From the NCBI RefSeq assembly GCF_003712195.1, contig NZ_RDSD01000001.1, forward strand, positions 62,001 through 126,000: a stretch of DNA of 64,000 bases, read 5' to 3'. The translations under genes were made by a program, and so were the position numbers. The DNA comes from Proteiniphilum sp. X52 (GTDB lineage Bacteria; Bacteroidota; Bacteroidia; Bacteroidales; Dysgonomonadaceae). The number at the start of each line of letters is the position of its first letter. Positions within the stretch are counted from its first letter, which is position 1. Under the pieces are notes generated by a model. It was not told the DNA's origin and ran no database searches. It worked only from the letters and a program-made list of their open reading frames with translations. Shown piece after piece: positions 49,901 through 58,452 of the stretch.

Positions 49901-50037
49901 ACCAGTTAAAAAATGTTGACACAAAAACGGGTAATGTAGCCATTGTAGACAGTGAAATAGTTGTAAAAGAAACATACACTTTCAACCCCTCTCACGATAA
50001 AGAGCAGGTATATTGGTTTAAGCGGATTGGTAATTAA
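46924..50037 (+). CDS. Exported beta-helix plus C-terminal barrel protein (DUF6298-like), putative glycan enzyme
   Basis: This 1037-residue protein has a signal peptide ending 'LLFAQ' (residue 27). Residues about 60-520 are pectate-lyase-like, with a beta-helix pattern ('GDASQIIQRAIKYVES', 'GVVLRGTGKNETVLRK', 'TNSGIENIQLES'). Residues about 560-1030 look like an (alpha/beta) barrel with 'VVLDHNYGLWYDRRRDDHQRV', 'LLFHENYFQHNI', 'LISAEFTGPLHFVQFW' and 'DIIDIRYWHYKD', followed by a small beta domain. I recall similar C-terminal regions under DUF6298, without a proven activity. The combination suggests either two active sites or a binding helix joined to a hydrolase. It sits after the regulator and closes the glycan locus. 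Confidence 0.65.
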   Translation: MVLRKFNFRIMVFYAAFFFTIPLLFAQNYSLAVEEGKIIYNEDHLGNRVLDFSYCGYKNSNEDIPYIDNTVFVAHQIGDASQIIQRAIKYVESLPLNDDGFRGTVLLDRGVFTLNEPLTITQSGVVLRGTGKNETVLRKAGIDRNAFVRIEGTNNIQYTDTFTISSEYIPVNSRVIALQTVSGLNKGDGIMVFRPSSTEWISKLGCDHFGGGITALGWKAGDIDIMWDRNIREVNDGAIEIDAPLSMTLDSKEAVSEIYTYQWPGRITNSGIENIQLESEYDKNYPKDEDHCWTAISIENARDCWVRKIVFKHFAGSAVILQPSGSRITVEDCISLQPVSEIGGMRRNTFLTMGQLNLFQRCYSEEGIHDFAAGYCAPGPNAFVQCATKDSKGYSGAIDSWACGLLFDIVDIDGNNLVFKNLGQHKNGAGWGTANSLFWQSTAAEIECYSPDPENKNRAYGCWAQFSGDGEWYGSNNHLRPRSIFYAQLSERLNVNIDERARILPINTSATSSPTVEQAMEMAQEAYNPRLTLQKWIEDNLCMDTAGSSTLLSVSELDESDNSENKQFIRSIEIVDGKISMDKRLLTGGKQDVPWWSGKLRTGNIQNSKPHITRFVPGREGWGLTDRIDSVIAFMAGNNLVVLDHNYGLWYDRRRDDHQRVRRKDGDVWGPFYEQPFARSGTGTAWDGLSRYDLSKPNEWYWSRLKEFADKASDKGILLFHENYFQHNILEAGAHWVDSPWRTANNINSTGFPEPVPFAGDKRIFIADMFYDTDNPVRKELHREYIRQCLNSFADNTNVIQLISAEFTGPLHFVQFWIDEIAAWEQETEKNAIVALSTTKDVQDAILNDPVRSEVVDIIDIRYWHYKDNGDLYAPEGGKNMAPRQFARQMKVGKITFEDVYKAVKEYREKYPQKAVTYYSRKYPEMAWAIFMAGGSLSQLPVIQDASFFKDALLMDAKVTPDYYKLEKSGIGAIIYSRNNLENTPVQLSSGVYQLKNVDTKTGNVAIVDSEIVVKETYTFNPSHDKEQVYWFKRIGN

Positions 50038-50212
50038 GGTATTAATAATCTCTTGTGTTGTAAATAGATCGAATTGTGTAATTATTTGATTTAGAATCGT
50101 TTTAAGGTGTTAGCCTTAAGAAAACACTCTCTTGGAGATTCTTTTTTCTGCGGAAAATGTGTTATAGGACATGTTTGTCAATTTTTTCCAGTATAATACC
50201 AGAAAACACCAA

Positions 50213-50240
50213 TTGTCGGGATAAATATGCTGTACGTTTG
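50213..50240 (+). promoter_or_regulatory. Sigma-ABfr-type promoter upstream of the ECF sigma gene
   Basis: TTG at 50213-50215, a 17-base spacer and TACGTTTG at 50233-50240 match the Bacteroidales -33/-7 pattern, with the -7 box an exact TAnnTTTG. It lies about 35 bases before the ECF sigma start. Confidence 0.5.
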
Positions 50241-50274
50241 TCAAAAATAAATAAAAGATAAAACGTATTTTACT

Positions 50275-50841
50275 ATGATTACTCAAATTCCGAATACCGC
50301 AGAAAAAATAATGGAAGGAAATCCGATGGAATTTCTTAATCTGAAAGATGTGGATACCTTTACTTATTTGTATGATGTCTATGCCGATTCTCTTTTCAAT
50401 TATGGATGTAAATTGACCAGTGATCATGAAATGTTGAAAGATTGTATCCATGATGTGTTCATCAAAATATATAATAAACGCTATGAATTGGATGAAGTAT
50501 TTAATTTCAAATCGTATCTGTTTGTTTCGTTAAAAAATAAGATATTTGATGAATTAAAGAAGAAGACCCTGCTTGCCGAAAAACAGGTAGAAGAGTATCA
50601 TCCTGTCGCCGCTGAGAACGTAGAGGCTGATTATATTATAAACGAAAAAGAGAGATTTTTTAATAAAAAAGTTACCACCCTGTTAAATCAGCTTTCCGTG
50701 CGACAAAAGGAAGCAATCACTCTCTACTATCTGGAAGAAAGAAAATATGAGGATATCTGCGTAATTATGGATATCAATTATCAATCATTGCGAAATTTAA
50801 TTCATAGAGGGCTTACAAGATTACGGGTAATAGCGAATTGA
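50275..50841 (+). CDS. ECF-type RNA polymerase sigma factor
   Basis: This 188-residue protein has two sigma-70 regions. Region 2 lies at about residues 28-95 ('LYDVYADSLFNYGCKL', 'DCIHDVFIKIY'). Region 4 lies at about 130-185 ('LSVRQKEAITLYYLEERKYEDICVIM', then 'SLRNLIHRGLTRLR'). Bacteroidetes use such factors with FecR anti-sigma proteins and SusC/D transporters, but no FecR gene is present here, so its partner lies elsewhere or is absent. It follows the glycan locus by 237 bases and has its own promoter-like sequence. It converges on the amidase gene with only 10 bases between the stops. A downstream ATG at 50311 is a possible alternative start. Confidence 0.9.
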   Translation: MITQIPNTAEKIMEGNPMEFLNLKDVDTFTYLYDVYADSLFNYGCKLTSDHEMLKDCIHDVFIKIYNKRYELDEVFNFKSYLFVSLKNKIFDELKKKTLLAEKQVEEYHPVAAENVEADYIINEKERFFNKKVTTLLNQLSVRQKEAITLYYLEERKYEDICVIMDINYQSLRNLIHRGLTRLRVIAN

Positions 50842-50851
50842 CCCGGAGTGT

Positions 50852-51874
50852 TCACCGGACCGATTTCTTGTAATCTTCCATAAACGCCTGTGCCATCCAA
50901 TTGGCCAATGCCTGGCGATTGTTGCTTGAAAGGATACGCCGGCGGTCAAATTCGTTTTGGATATTTCCTGTTTCGACTAAAATGGACGGTGGTTTCAGAT
51001 GGCGGAGCACATAGAGGTTGCGTTGTTCTACAAATCCTCCGAATCCTCTGCCGGGCTGATGCGTGTCATATTTTACGCGGAACAGGTCGCGCATGGTAGT
51101 CGCAAGTAATTTGGAATGCTTGTCGTCGGAATGGTAGAAAAAGACATCGATACGTTTTCCCTTGTTACGGCTGTCTACATGGATGTCGATGGCACGGATA
51201 TATTTAAATTCCCCTTTGTCTCTCTGGTACAACTCGTTTACTTTGTCCACACGTTGTTTTAGCCGGTCGAGTTGATCCCTGGGAATTGGTTCACCCATGC
51301 ATGTCTCATTAGAACTGTTGTCCAGGTACATTTCGTCTCGGATTCCGTCGTTTGGATCCTGAATAATCACGTATACTGTGGCGCTTTCCATCATCAAATT
51401 ACGGGCAAGCCGTAAGGCCATGTCGTACGCATACTCGTCTTCATGCAACACCCTGTTGCCTATCTTGGCAATAGCCCCCGGGTCGGGCCCTCCGTGCCCG
51501 CTGATGATATAAAAACAAGCATCTTTCAACCGATCGGACTGCAGTGTGATCTCGCTTAGTTTTTTTCCAAAAATGGCGGGATCGGTTCCACCGCTTGCTA
51601 TTTCTTTGGAAGGCGGGTACTCGTCCCCCGGATGGAGGGGTGGGATCAGGTAAACCGTACCCAATTCCAGTCCACCCTGGGCATTAAGCCTGTCCGCATT
51701 CAGTTCCATAAACTCCCGCACATACGAATCGTTGATCCTGTTCCACCGGCGCAGGAAAGAGAGCACCCCGTCACCCTCCACAGGGTAGGCCATGTCTTGT
51801 GCCGTTAACGAAAAGACTCCCACTAAGAATATCCATATAATACTGCCGCGAAAAAAATAAATCTTCATACACAA
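50852..51874 (-). CDS. N-acetylmuramoyl-L-alanine amidase (amidase_3 family)
   Basis: This 340-residue exported protein has a signal peptide at residues 1-26 ending 'LTAQ'. The start may be Met3. Zinc-binding and catalytic motifs are present: 'SGHGGPDPGA' with His127, 'HEDE' with Glu145 or Glu147, 'DIHVDS' with His232, and 'LVETGNIQNEFD' with the catalytic Glu. It would cut the amide bond between N-acetylmuramic acid and the stem peptide in cell-wall turnover or daughter-cell separation. It runs opposite to its neighbours, converging on the ECF gene and diverging from metK. CAAAAATA at 51946-51953 (TATTTTTG on the minus strand) could be its -7 box. Confidence 0.88.
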   Translation of the reverse strand: MCMKIYFFRGSIIWIFLVGVFSLTAQDMAYPVEGDGVLSFLRRWNRINDSYVREFMELNADRLNAQGGLELGTVYLIPPLHPGDEYPPSKEIASGGTDPAIFGKKLSEITLQSDRLKDACFYIISGHGGPDPGAIAKIGNRVLHEDEYAYDMALRLARNLMMESATVYVIIQDPNDGIRDEMYLDNSSNETCMGEPIPRDQLDRLKQRVDKVNELYQRDKGEFKYIRAIDIHVDSRNKGKRIDVFFYHSDDKHSKLLATTMRDLFRVKYDTHQPGRGFGGFVEQRNLYVLRHLKPPSILVETGNIQNEFDRRRILSSNNRQALANWMAQAFMEDYKKSVR

Positions 51875-52038
51875 AACTCATCGTTTCACCCCGTGACCAA
51901 AAAATAACAACGAGAGGCGTAAAAATATTTTGTCCTGATTGCCGCCAAAAATAGTTATTTTATTTCTCTTTCCCTCTCATAGGAAGAACAGATAATACAT
52001 TTTAACCTTTATTCGAAACTTCCTTCCTGTTTTATTAC

Positions 52039-52046
52039 TACCTTTG
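52039..52046 (+). promoter_or_regulatory. -7 promoter element for metK
   Basis: TACCTTTG is an exact Bacteroidales -7 box (TAnnTTTG) 126 bases upstream of the metK start, leaving a leader of about 120 bases. No clear -33 TTTG is seen at the expected distance, and I recognise no S-adenosylmethionine riboswitch in the leader. Confidence 0.5.
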
Positions 52047-52172
52047 CAGGCGACATAATGAGTGTGGACAGATTTGAACTGCTTGCAACCACAGAAAAAA
52101 ATGCTAAAACGCTTTTCCGCATTTTCCTTTCTCTTCATTGCTTCGGTTCTTCTAATTTTTATCAGATTAAAG

Positions 52173-53477
52173 ATGAATTATTTTTTTACCTCCGAATCGG
52201 TGTCGGAAGGGCACCCCGATAAAGTAGCCGATCAGATATCGGATGCTTTGCTTGATGAGTTTTTAGCATACGACCGTGATTCAAAAGTAGCGTGCGAAAC
52301 CCTGGTGACAACCGGACAGGTTGTGTTGGCCGGCGAAGTAAAATCAAAAACATATGTCGATGTGGCCGAAGTGGCACGTGAAGTGATTGCCGGGATCGGT
52401 TATACCAAAAGCGAATATCGTTTCGAAGCGCTATCATGTGGCGTTTTTTCCAGTATACATGAACAGTCGGACGACATCAACCGGGGTGTGGATCAGAAGG
52501 CCGATCCCATGGATCAGGGGGCCGGCGACCAAGGGATGATGTTTGGGTATGCTACAGATGAGACGGAAAATTACATGCCTCTCTCTATCGACCTGAGCCA
52601 TGCCTTATTGCAGGAACTGGCCAATATCAGGAAAAATGAGCCGGAGCTGATGCCTTACCTGCGTCCTGATGCCAAGTCGCAAGTGACGATTGAGTATAAT
52701 GAAGAGGGAGTGCCCCAGCGCATTGATACCATTGTGATCTCAACGCAGCATGATGAATTTGAACAGCCGAGGGGCAATACGAAGGAGGCGGCGCTTGAAG
52801 CTGACAGAAGGATGCAATCACGGATAAGATCGGATGTGAAGTCAATCCTTATACCGAGGGTACAGGCGCAATACAGAAAGAGAAAAGATGTGCACAAACT
52901 GTTTGACGGGGATATTACTTATCATGTGAACCCCACAGGGAAATTTGTGATTGGCGGTCCGCATGGGGATACCGGATTGACAGGCCGGAAAATTATTGTG
53001 GATACATACGGAGGAAAAGCCCCCCATGGAGGAGGCGCTTTCTCGGGGAAGGATCCTTCAAAAGTGGACCGTTCGGCAGCCTATGCGGCACGGCATATCG
53101 CCAAGAACATGGTGGCGGCGGGTGTCGCCCAGGAGATGCTGATCCAGGTCTCTTACGCCATCGGCGTGGCTGAACCGATGAATATCTACGTCAATACCTT
53201 TGGAAAAAGCAATGTAAGTCTTTCAGACGCGGAGATCGCGAAAAAAATTGGAATGTTGTTCGATTTGCGTCCGAAGGCCATTGAACAGCGATTGAAACTG
53301 CGTAACCCGATTTACCGGGAAACAGCGTCGTATGGACATATGGGACGCGAGCCAAAAGTAGTGAAGAAGGTGTTCAATTCGCGGTATATGCCGGAGCCTG
53401 TGCGGCTTGAAGTGGAGCTGTTTACCTGGGAGAAACTGGATTATGTGGACAAGATCAAAAAGGAGTTTGGCCTGTAG
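52173..53477 (+). CDS. metK: S-adenosylmethionine synthetase
   Basis: The start at 52173 ([17 protein letters not shown]) is the conserved N-terminus of the family. The longer open frame from 52062 adds 37 unrelated hydrophobic residues and is rejected. The 434-residue protein has '[13 protein letters not shown]', the ATP site '[12 protein letters not shown]', and '[18 protein letters not shown]', all signatures of MetK, which makes S-adenosylmethionine from methionine and ATP. It is a core enzyme. Its product is also what the MetH-type activator of the corrinoid module would consume, although the two genes are far apart and the link is metabolic only. Confidence 0.97.
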   Translation: MNYFFTSESVSEGHPDKVADQISDALLDEFLAYDRDSKVACETLVTTGQVVLAGEVKSKTYVDVAEVAREVIAGIGYTKSEYRFEALSCGVFSSIHEQSDDINRGVDQKADPMDQGAGDQGMMFGYATDETENYMPLSIDLSHALLQELANIRKNEPELMPYLRPDAKSQVTIEYNEEGVPQRIDTIVISTQHDEFEQPRGNTKEAALEADRRMQSRIRSDVKSILIPRVQAQYRKRKDVHKLFDGDITYHVNPTGKFVIGGPHGDTGLTGRKIIVDTYGGKAPHGGGAFSGKDPSKVDRSAAYAARHIAKNMVAAGVAQEMLIQVSYAIGVAEPMNIYVNTFGKSNVSLSDAEIAKKIGMLFDLRPKAIEQRLKLRNPIYRETASYGHMGREPKVVKKVFNSRYMPEPVRLEVELFTWEKLDYVDKIKKEFGL

Positions 53478-53584
53478 AAGGAGTGGGATGATTATTTTAA
53501 ACATGTCGGTTTCATATTGTTTTTTGCCCTTTTTCGCGCCTTTGAACTTTCATTTCCTTTAAGTGGCCCGTCACATATCAATCA

Positions 53585-54241
53585 ATGAAAATCCAAATCC
53601 ATCAAAAAATGGCTAAAAAACAATGGATGAAAAAATTCAAAAAAGCTTCTAAAAATATGGAAAACGGAAAAAAGGAAGTAGTGGTTTATTGCGCGTCCAG
53701 TGCGGAAATCGACCCGCTTTATTTTGATGCTGCTTCGAAATTGGGGGCGTTATTCGCGGAGAATGGCATCACCTGTGTCAATGGAGCCGGAAGACAAGGT
53801 CTGATGGGGGCTTTGAATGATGCCGTGCTGAAAAACGGCGGCAGGGTGAAAGGTATTATCCCGCAATTCATGGTCGATGCCGGTTGGGGACACGCCCACC
53901 TTACCGAAACAATTATCACCGAAACCATCCACGAGCGAAAGGCTGCCATGGTGAAATCGGCCGATGGGGTAATCGCTCTCCCCGGTGGAGTGGGGACGTT
54001 GGAAGAGTTGGCAGAAATCATCACCTGGAGACAGCTGGGTTTATACCAAAAACCGGTTATTGTTTTAAATATCAACAACTACTACCAGCCGTTGCTCTCG
54101 TTTTTGGAGAAGATGATCAGTGAAAAGTTCATGAAGGAGGTCTATCGGGAGTTGTGGCAGGTGGCGACCACTCCCCAAGAGGCTGTCGCTCTTATCGGGG
54201 CTATTCCCGACTGGAGTAATGATTATACTAAATACGACTAA
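53585..54241 (+). CDS. LOG-family nucleoside 5'-monophosphate phosphoribohydrolase
   Basis: This protein has up to 218 residues; Met9, Met15 or Met25 are possible starts, and the last gives the usual family length of about 190. The Rossmann-like fold shows 'VYCASSAEID', 'GAGRQGLMG' and the signature 'PGGVGTLEE' beginning near residue 133. LOG proteins release the base from nucleoside monophosphates, including cytokinin ribotides in plants. In bacteria the physiological substrate is often unclear. It lies 15 to 30 bases before the DUF4271 gene, in a common Bacteroidetes housekeeping cluster. Confidence 0.88.
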   Translation: MKIQIHQKMAKKQWMKKFKKASKNMENGKKEVVVYCASSAEIDPLYFDAASKLGALFAENGITCVNGAGRQGLMGALNDAVLKNGGRVKGIIPQFMVDAGWGHAHLTETIITETIHERKAAMVKSADGVIALPGGVGTLEELAEIITWRQLGLYQKPVIVLNINNYYQPLLSFLEKMISEKFMKEVYRELWQVATTPQEAVALIGAIPDWSNDYTKYD

Positions 54242-54267
54242 CCAATGACCGCATTGTGCTGGAAGGG

Positions 54268-55158
54268 ATGATACTGGTTTCAGATACTATCCGCGACACT
54301 TTTCCTTATTATTTGGGGGCTGAAGTGGGGCAGGTTGTCCCGGAGTCATGGGCGATGACTTTCGGACAGTATGACCTTTTTCCCACTGACAGTACCCGGC
54401 TTTTCTTCAATTTTGAAGAGGGGACAACCCTCTCCGCACAGTTGTTACCGGGCGGAACCATGGGTGTGCCACTGCCTTTTTCTCCCTGGATACACTCTGT
54501 TTTTTTTCTCCTCTTTCTCTTTAGCTTTATGGTATTCGCTTTCATTTTTCGATGGGAAGGGACAGCATTGAAAAGTAATTTTAAGAGTGTGTTTTCCCCC
54601 GGAAAGCCTGTTTCATCCGTACATAAAAGCCAGGTAACCAAGACGGAGGCATGGGGGGAATTCTATCTGCTCCTTCAGACTATCCTGATTTTCTCCATTC
54701 TGATTTTTTCATGGCTGTGGAGCCAGGGATTTTCGCTTTTTTCCACCAAAACCCAGGTGCTGGGTTTTATTGGAATTTTTGTGAGCCTTGCCCTGTTGGT
54801 CTATCTGAAAATCACGGGTTACCGATTGATCGGCACTTTCTTTTTGCAGAACCAGATGAAGGGTTGGTCTGTTTTCTATTCCCGGATGATGGAGTTGCTC
54901 GGAATGGTGTTCTTTCTCCCGGTCGTTTTTTATGTTTATTTACACGAAGTTAGAAATATTATACTGATAGGCCTTATTGTGCTTTTTTTTATCAGTCGCC
55001 TGGTCATTTACATTGAGTTATTAAATATTTTTGTTAAAAATAAGATCGGCCCTTTCTATTTTTTTGTCTATCTTTGCGGCATTGAAATCGCACCTTATTT
55101 GCTATTGTATAAAGGGGTGCTTTTTGCCATAACTATTGCAGGAGATAACATTATATGA
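54268..55158 (+). CDS. DUF4271 integral membrane protein
   Basis: The ATG at 54268 is chosen over a GTG at 54256. The protein has about 296 residues, a non-membrane N-terminal portion of about 70 residues and about seven hydrophobic helices, starting with 'WIHSVFFLLFLFSFMVFAF'. Bacteroidetes carry this protein of unknown function directly before hemD, as here, where the two genes overlap by four bases (ATGA). The conserved pairing suggests a link to tetrapyrrole metabolism or simply operon conservation. Confidence 0.8.
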   Translation: MILVSDTIRDTFPYYLGAEVGQVVPESWAMTFGQYDLFPTDSTRLFFNFEEGTTLSAQLLPGGTMGVPLPFSPWIHSVFFLLFLFSFMVFAFIFRWEGTALKSNFKSVFSPGKPVSSVHKSQVTKTEAWGEFYLLLQTILIFSILIFSWLWSQGFSLFSTKTQVLGFIGIFVSLALLVYLKITGYRLIGTFFLQNQMKGWSVFYSRMMELLGMVFFLPVVFYVYLHEVRNIILIGLIVLFFISRLVIYIELLNIFVKNKIGPFYFFVYLCGIEIAPYLLLYKGVLFAITIAGDNII

Positions 55159-55919
55159 ACGCGCGGAAAGTAAAGAAAATTCTCATATCGCAACCTAAAC
55201 CGAGTAGCGAGAAATCGCCCTATTACGAAATAGCGGAAAAGTTTCATGTAGATACCCACTTCTACCCCTTGATTAAAGTGGAGAGGGTCTCGTTGAAAGA
55301 ATTCCGTCAGCAACGCATCAATATATTGGATTTCACGGCGGTCATTTTCACAGCAAGAACGGCGGTCGATAAGTTTTTCTCGATTTGTGAAGAGATGAAG
55401 ATTGTCATTCCTGAAACCATGAAATATTTTTGTATTTCGGAGACCGTTGCGCTCTATCTGCAGAAGTATATTGTCTATCGCAAACGGAAGATTTTTTTTA
55501 GTCAGACCGGCAAGATCGACGGATTAAATAACGCTTTTACCAAACATGGGAAAGAAAAATTTCTTTTTCCTGTTCCCGAAGAACATAATGATGAAGTGAC
55601 CAATTTCCTTGATCAGAAGAAGATAAACTATACCAAGAGTGTGATGTATAGGACGGTAAGTAATGAATTCGATAAAGATGAGAAGTTCGATTACGATATG
55701 GTGATCTTCTTCAGTCCGTTGGGGATACAATCCTTATTGAAGAATTTCCCCGACTTTACACAGGGGGACATAGCCATAGGATGCTTTGGCAATGCTACGG
55801 CGAGAGCGGTGATAGATGCAGGTCTGAGACTCGATTGCGAAGCTCCGCAACCCGATTATCCTTCCATGGCTGCCGCGTTGGAAGCTTTCCTGAAAGAAAA
55901 CCACAAACATTGGGCTTGA
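55155..55919 (+). CDS. hemD: Uroporphyrinogen-III synthase
   Basis: This 254-residue cytoplasmic protein has the two-domain HemD pattern: 'ILISQPKP' near the N-terminus, 'FTARTAVDKFF' in the first domain, and 'MVIFFSPLGIQSLLKNF' and 'IGCFGNATARAV' in the second. It closes and inverts ring D of the linear tetrapyrrole to make uroporphyrinogen III, the common precursor of haem and corrinoids. Translation is probably coupled to the DUF4271 gene through a 4-base overlap. Confidence 0.87.
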   Translation: MNARKVKKILISQPKPSSEKSPYYEIAEKFHVDTHFYPLIKVERVSLKEFRQQRINILDFTAVIFTARTAVDKFFSICEEMKIVIPETMKYFCISETVALYLQKYIVYRKRKIFFSQTGKIDGLNNAFTKHGKEKFLFPVPEEHNDEVTNFLDQKKINYTKSVMYRTVSNEFDKDEKFDYDMVIFFSPLGIQSLLKNFPDFTQGDIAIGCFGNATARAVIDAGLRLDCEAPQPDYPSMAAALEAFLKENHKHWA

Positions 55920-55959
55920 TTTTTTTCTCGAATCTGTAACGATTGATTCCAAAAACAAT

Positions 55960-55967
55960 TATCTTTG
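55960..55967 (+). promoter_or_regulatory. -7 promoter element for the rnpA-yidD-tatD operon
   Basis: TATCTTTG is an exact TAnnTTTG box 37 bases before the rnpA start. A TTG at 55943-55945 is the nearest -33-like element, but it is closer than usual. Confidence 0.5.
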
Positions 55968-56003
55968 TCGATGTAATTGCTTTCGGAGGATTGCATATAT
56001 TAT

Positions 56004-56405
56004 ATGGAACAACGCTTCAGGTTTACAAAGAAAGAGCGGGTAACAGGCCAAAAAAGAATTGAAGAACTCTTTGCGCGGGGGCGGTCTTTTTTGTCGTACC
56101 CCTTTCGGATAGTATATCTGGAGACGATGCAAAACAGGACGATACCGCTGTCGATACTTATTTCCATCCCCAAGAAGAGGATGAAGTCGGCAGTTGACCG
56201 TAATCGGATGAAGCGGCTCACGAGAGAGGCCTATCGGCTCAATAAGCATCTGTTTCTCTCCCGGGAAAGGGAGAAAGACAAACATTGGGATGTGGCATTT
56301 GTCTGTGTGGCAGATAAGCCCTGTGATTATGCTACTGTGGAGAAGGGGATGCGGAAAGCTATGAAAGAATTGAATTACCGGATTGAGGAAAGTAAACAGT
56401 GCTGA
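56004..56405 (+). CDS. rnpA: Ribonuclease P protein component
   Basis: The ATG at 56004 gives 133 residues beginning [12 protein letters not shown], the usual RnpA opening. The earlier TTG frame start adds nine unrelated residues. The RNA-binding signature '[16 protein letters not shown]' is intact. The protein assists the RNase P RNA in maturing tRNA 5' ends. The gene overlaps yidD by seven bases. Confidence 0.93.
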   Translation: MEQRFRFTKKERVTGQKRIEELFARGRSFLSYPFRIVYLETMQNRTIPLSILISIPKKRMKSAVDRNRMKRLTREAYRLNKHLFLSREREKDKHWDVAFVCVADKPCDYATVEKGMRKAMKELNYRIEESKQC

Positions 56406-56674
56406 AAATAATCAAGAACGTGCTGACGTGGATCTTGCTTCTGCCGGTCTATTTCTACCGGGCTGTCATTTCTCCGCTTGCGCCGCCGAGTTGCCGTTAT
56501 ACGCCTACCTGTTCCCAATACACAATAGAGGCGCTTAAGAAACATGGACCTTTTAGGGGGTTCTATTTGTCTGTCAAGCGTGTTATCAGTTGTAACCCCT
56601 GGGGAGGATCCGGATATGATCCCGTGCCTGATCCCAAGCTGAAAAAGCGAAAGTCGAAAGCAGAGGTCAATTAA
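56399..56674 (+). CDS. yidD: Membrane protein insertion efficiency factor YidD
   Basis: This 91-residue protein begins at a GTG that overlaps rnpA. '[24 protein letters not shown]' and '[13 protein letters not shown]' are the defining YidD motifs with the conserved cysteines. It helps the YidC insertase, and the rnpA-yidD order is widely conserved. Confidence 0.93.
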   Translation: MLKIIKNVLTWILLLPVYFYRAVISPLAPPSCRYTPTCSQYTIEALKKHGPFRGFYLSVKRVISCNPWGGSGYDPVPDPKLKKRKSKAEVN

Positions 56675-56677
56675 AAT

Positions 56678-57379
56678 ATGGAATTTTACGACGTACATAC
56701 CCATCAAATCTTTATTGAGGATAGCGATGATCCTTATCACTCGTGTATCTTCGATGTCTATCCCCTTGAATTTGAAGTAGCCAAAGAATCCTATTCGCGT
56801 CACGCTTTTTCGTGCGGCATCCATCCCTGGTACTCGGAAGAGAGCGATAACCAGATGGCCTATCTGTCAGAAATTGCATCCAATCCCCGTATCATTGCTA
56901 TAGGGGAAACGGGTCTGGATAGGTTAAAAGGGCCTTCATTCGACCTGCAGATACCTGTTTTTAAAAAGCATATCGAACTCTCTGAAAAATTGTCGAAGCC
57001 GGTAATCATTCATTGCGTAAAGGCGTGGGAAGAGCTGATACGGGTCAGAAGAGAGGTGAAGCCCACCCAGCCATGGATCATCCATGGTTACCGTAGCAAA
57101 CCGGAACTTACCGAACAACTTGTCAGGGAAGGATTCCTTTTTTCCATAGGAGACAATATCAATGTGGATTCCATGCAACTGATTCCCCTCGACTCCCTAT
57201 TCTGTGAGACGGATGAGGGAGAGATGCCCATTCGTCAGGTCTATCTGCAGACTTCCCGCGCCTTGAATATGAATATAGAGGAATTTGCAGAAAAGGTCGC
57301 CGGGAATGTGCGCCGCATATTTCCCACGCTTCAACCCCCTACACCTTATTATCCCGACGAAGAAGAAGCGGAGGACTGA
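56678..57379 (+). CDS. TatD-family metal-dependent hydrolase
   Basis: This 233-residue cytoplasmic TIM-barrel protein has 'DVHTHQ' near the N-terminus, 'IGETGLDRLKG' (Glu ligand), 'PVIIHCVKAWEEL', 'IIHGYRS' and 'FCETDEGE', in the order of TatD DNases. It is slightly shorter than the usual 250-260 residues but all metal-ligand motifs are present. It starts 3 bases after yidD and ends the housekeeping block. Confidence 0.88.
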   Translation: MEFYDVHTHQIFIEDSDDPYHSCIFDVYPLEFEVAKESYSRHAFSCGIHPWYSEESDNQMAYLSEIASNPRIIAIGETGLDRLKGPSFDLQIPVFKKHIELSEKLSKPVIIHCVKAWEELIRVRREVKPTQPWIIHGYRSKPELTEQLVREGFLFSIGDNINVDSMQLIPLDSLFCETDEGEMPIRQVYLQTSRALNMNIEEFAEKVAGNVRRIFPTLQPPTPYYPDEEEAED

Positions 57380-57455
57380 AAACTTTGTGTTACCGGTTTG
57401 ATTTCTAATGTTTTCCAGATAGAGATACGTTGTTTATTTATTTATAAATGTAGCC

Positions 57456-57782
57456 TTGTATGCTCCTTTAGACATAAATTATTTAAAATTGAATCCGGAA
57501 TACTATTATTCTAAAATTGATTGTCCTACTTTGATGCTGTTTGCAGAAAAAGATATAAATATTGACATAAAAGGAAGTATTGAAAACTCAAAGAAAATAG
57601 TCAACACTCATAAAAAAACAAATTTTTCAATTGTTGTTATTCCCAATGTAGATCACAGCTTTAATGAACCAGAAAAAAGTTTTTTTTGAGGAGAACGAGA
57701 ACGGTCAAACACGCTCATTAAATAAACAATCCGACATTTTTTTCAGTCTATGTTAAAGTGGCTAGAAGATATACAATTTTAA
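57456..57782 (+). pseudogene. C-terminal remnant of an alpha/beta hydrolase with frameshifts
   Basis: The open part (57456-57689) encodes 'NYLKLNPEYYYSKIDCPTLMLFAEKD' and 'VIPNVDHSFNEPE', which match the end of dienelactone-hydrolase-like or peptidase S9-like alpha/beta hydrolases, including the catalytic Asp and His region. The N-terminal two thirds are missing. After a run of eight T's the frame ends, but continuing in other frames gives 'EENENGQ..' and finally 'MLKWLEDIQF', a plausible hydrolase C-terminus. At least two frameshifts therefore exist. The AT-rich composition differs from the housekeeping block. Confidence 0.6.
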
Positions 57783-57791
57783 ATACCCAAT

Positions 57792-58442
57792 ATGAAAATA
57801 TACTTTATTATTACAGCTATAGTACTCATTGTCTTGAGTTCTTGTGACCGAACATATGTTGTCTCAGGAAAAGTGATTAGCGATGTAGATGGGCAGATGA
57901 TAACGAATGCAAAGATAATTACTTCTGAACGCCTTACGATATATAGTGATTCGTTAGGTAAGTTTAGGCTAAATTTATTCGGACCTGGGTCACGAAGTGA
58001 TAAATTAGAAGTCTTAGTGATTAAAGAAGGCTACGAGACAAAATATTTTGACTTAAGTAAATATGAGGACGTTCATAATATTACATTAGAATTAAAGCCT
58101 TATAATACGCCTTTCATAACAAAATATCCACTTTCATTTGTTACAACAGCTTATTATGTTAATTTGACAATTGTCAACTTGATAGTTTTGTTTACGCTAG
58201 GTTTCGTTTTTTTTAAAAAAGTTAAATATCGTTGGCTTTGGATAGCATTAATTCTTCTTGTAAATTTAACATTGAGAGTCAATTATATCAATGGATATAT
58301 TGATGTCGATTTTTTTCATTTTCCTTTTTATTTTAAGCATTATTCATTTTATCCTTTTACCTTTAAAATACCAATACTATTCTCAACTATTGCATTTTGG
58401 AGTATTTATTTCATAGATAGAAATAGAATTATCAAAAATTGA
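57792..58442 (+). CDS. AT-rich lipoprotein with carboxypeptidase-regulatory-like domain and membrane helices
   Basis: This 216-residue protein has a lipobox 'LIVLSSC' (residues 12-18), a regulatory-like beta domain at about 22-105 ('VSGKVISDVDGQMITNAKI', 'DSLGKFRLNL'), and a C-terminal half with three or four hydrophobic segments (about 120-210). A lipid-anchored N-terminus joined to membrane helices is unusual. Composition is distinctly AT-rich, suggesting acquisition by transfer. I do not recognise a specific function. It lies between two gene remnants. Confidence 0.6.
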   Translation: MKIYFIITAIVLIVLSSCDRTYVVSGKVISDVDGQMITNAKIITSERLTIYSDSLGKFRLNLFGPGSRSDKLEVLVIKEGYETKYFDLSKYEDVHNITLELKPYNTPFITKYPLSFVTTAYYVNLTIVNLIVLFTLGFVFFKKVKYRWLWIALILLVNLTLRVNYINGYIDVDFFHFPFYFKHYSFYPFTFKIPILFSTIAFWSIYFIDRNRIIKN

Positions 58443-58452
58443 TTGTAACTGA

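Noticed and set aside
52062-52172. Longer metK reading frame with a hydrophobic N-terminal extension
   Set aside because: The conserved MetK start is at 52173. The extension is not found in the family, and a signal-like segment on a cytoplasmic enzyme makes no sense.
54371-54953. Plus-strand frames overlapping the DUF4271 gene
   Set aside because: They are out-of-frame shadows of the membrane protein, which has the expected helix pattern and position before hemD.
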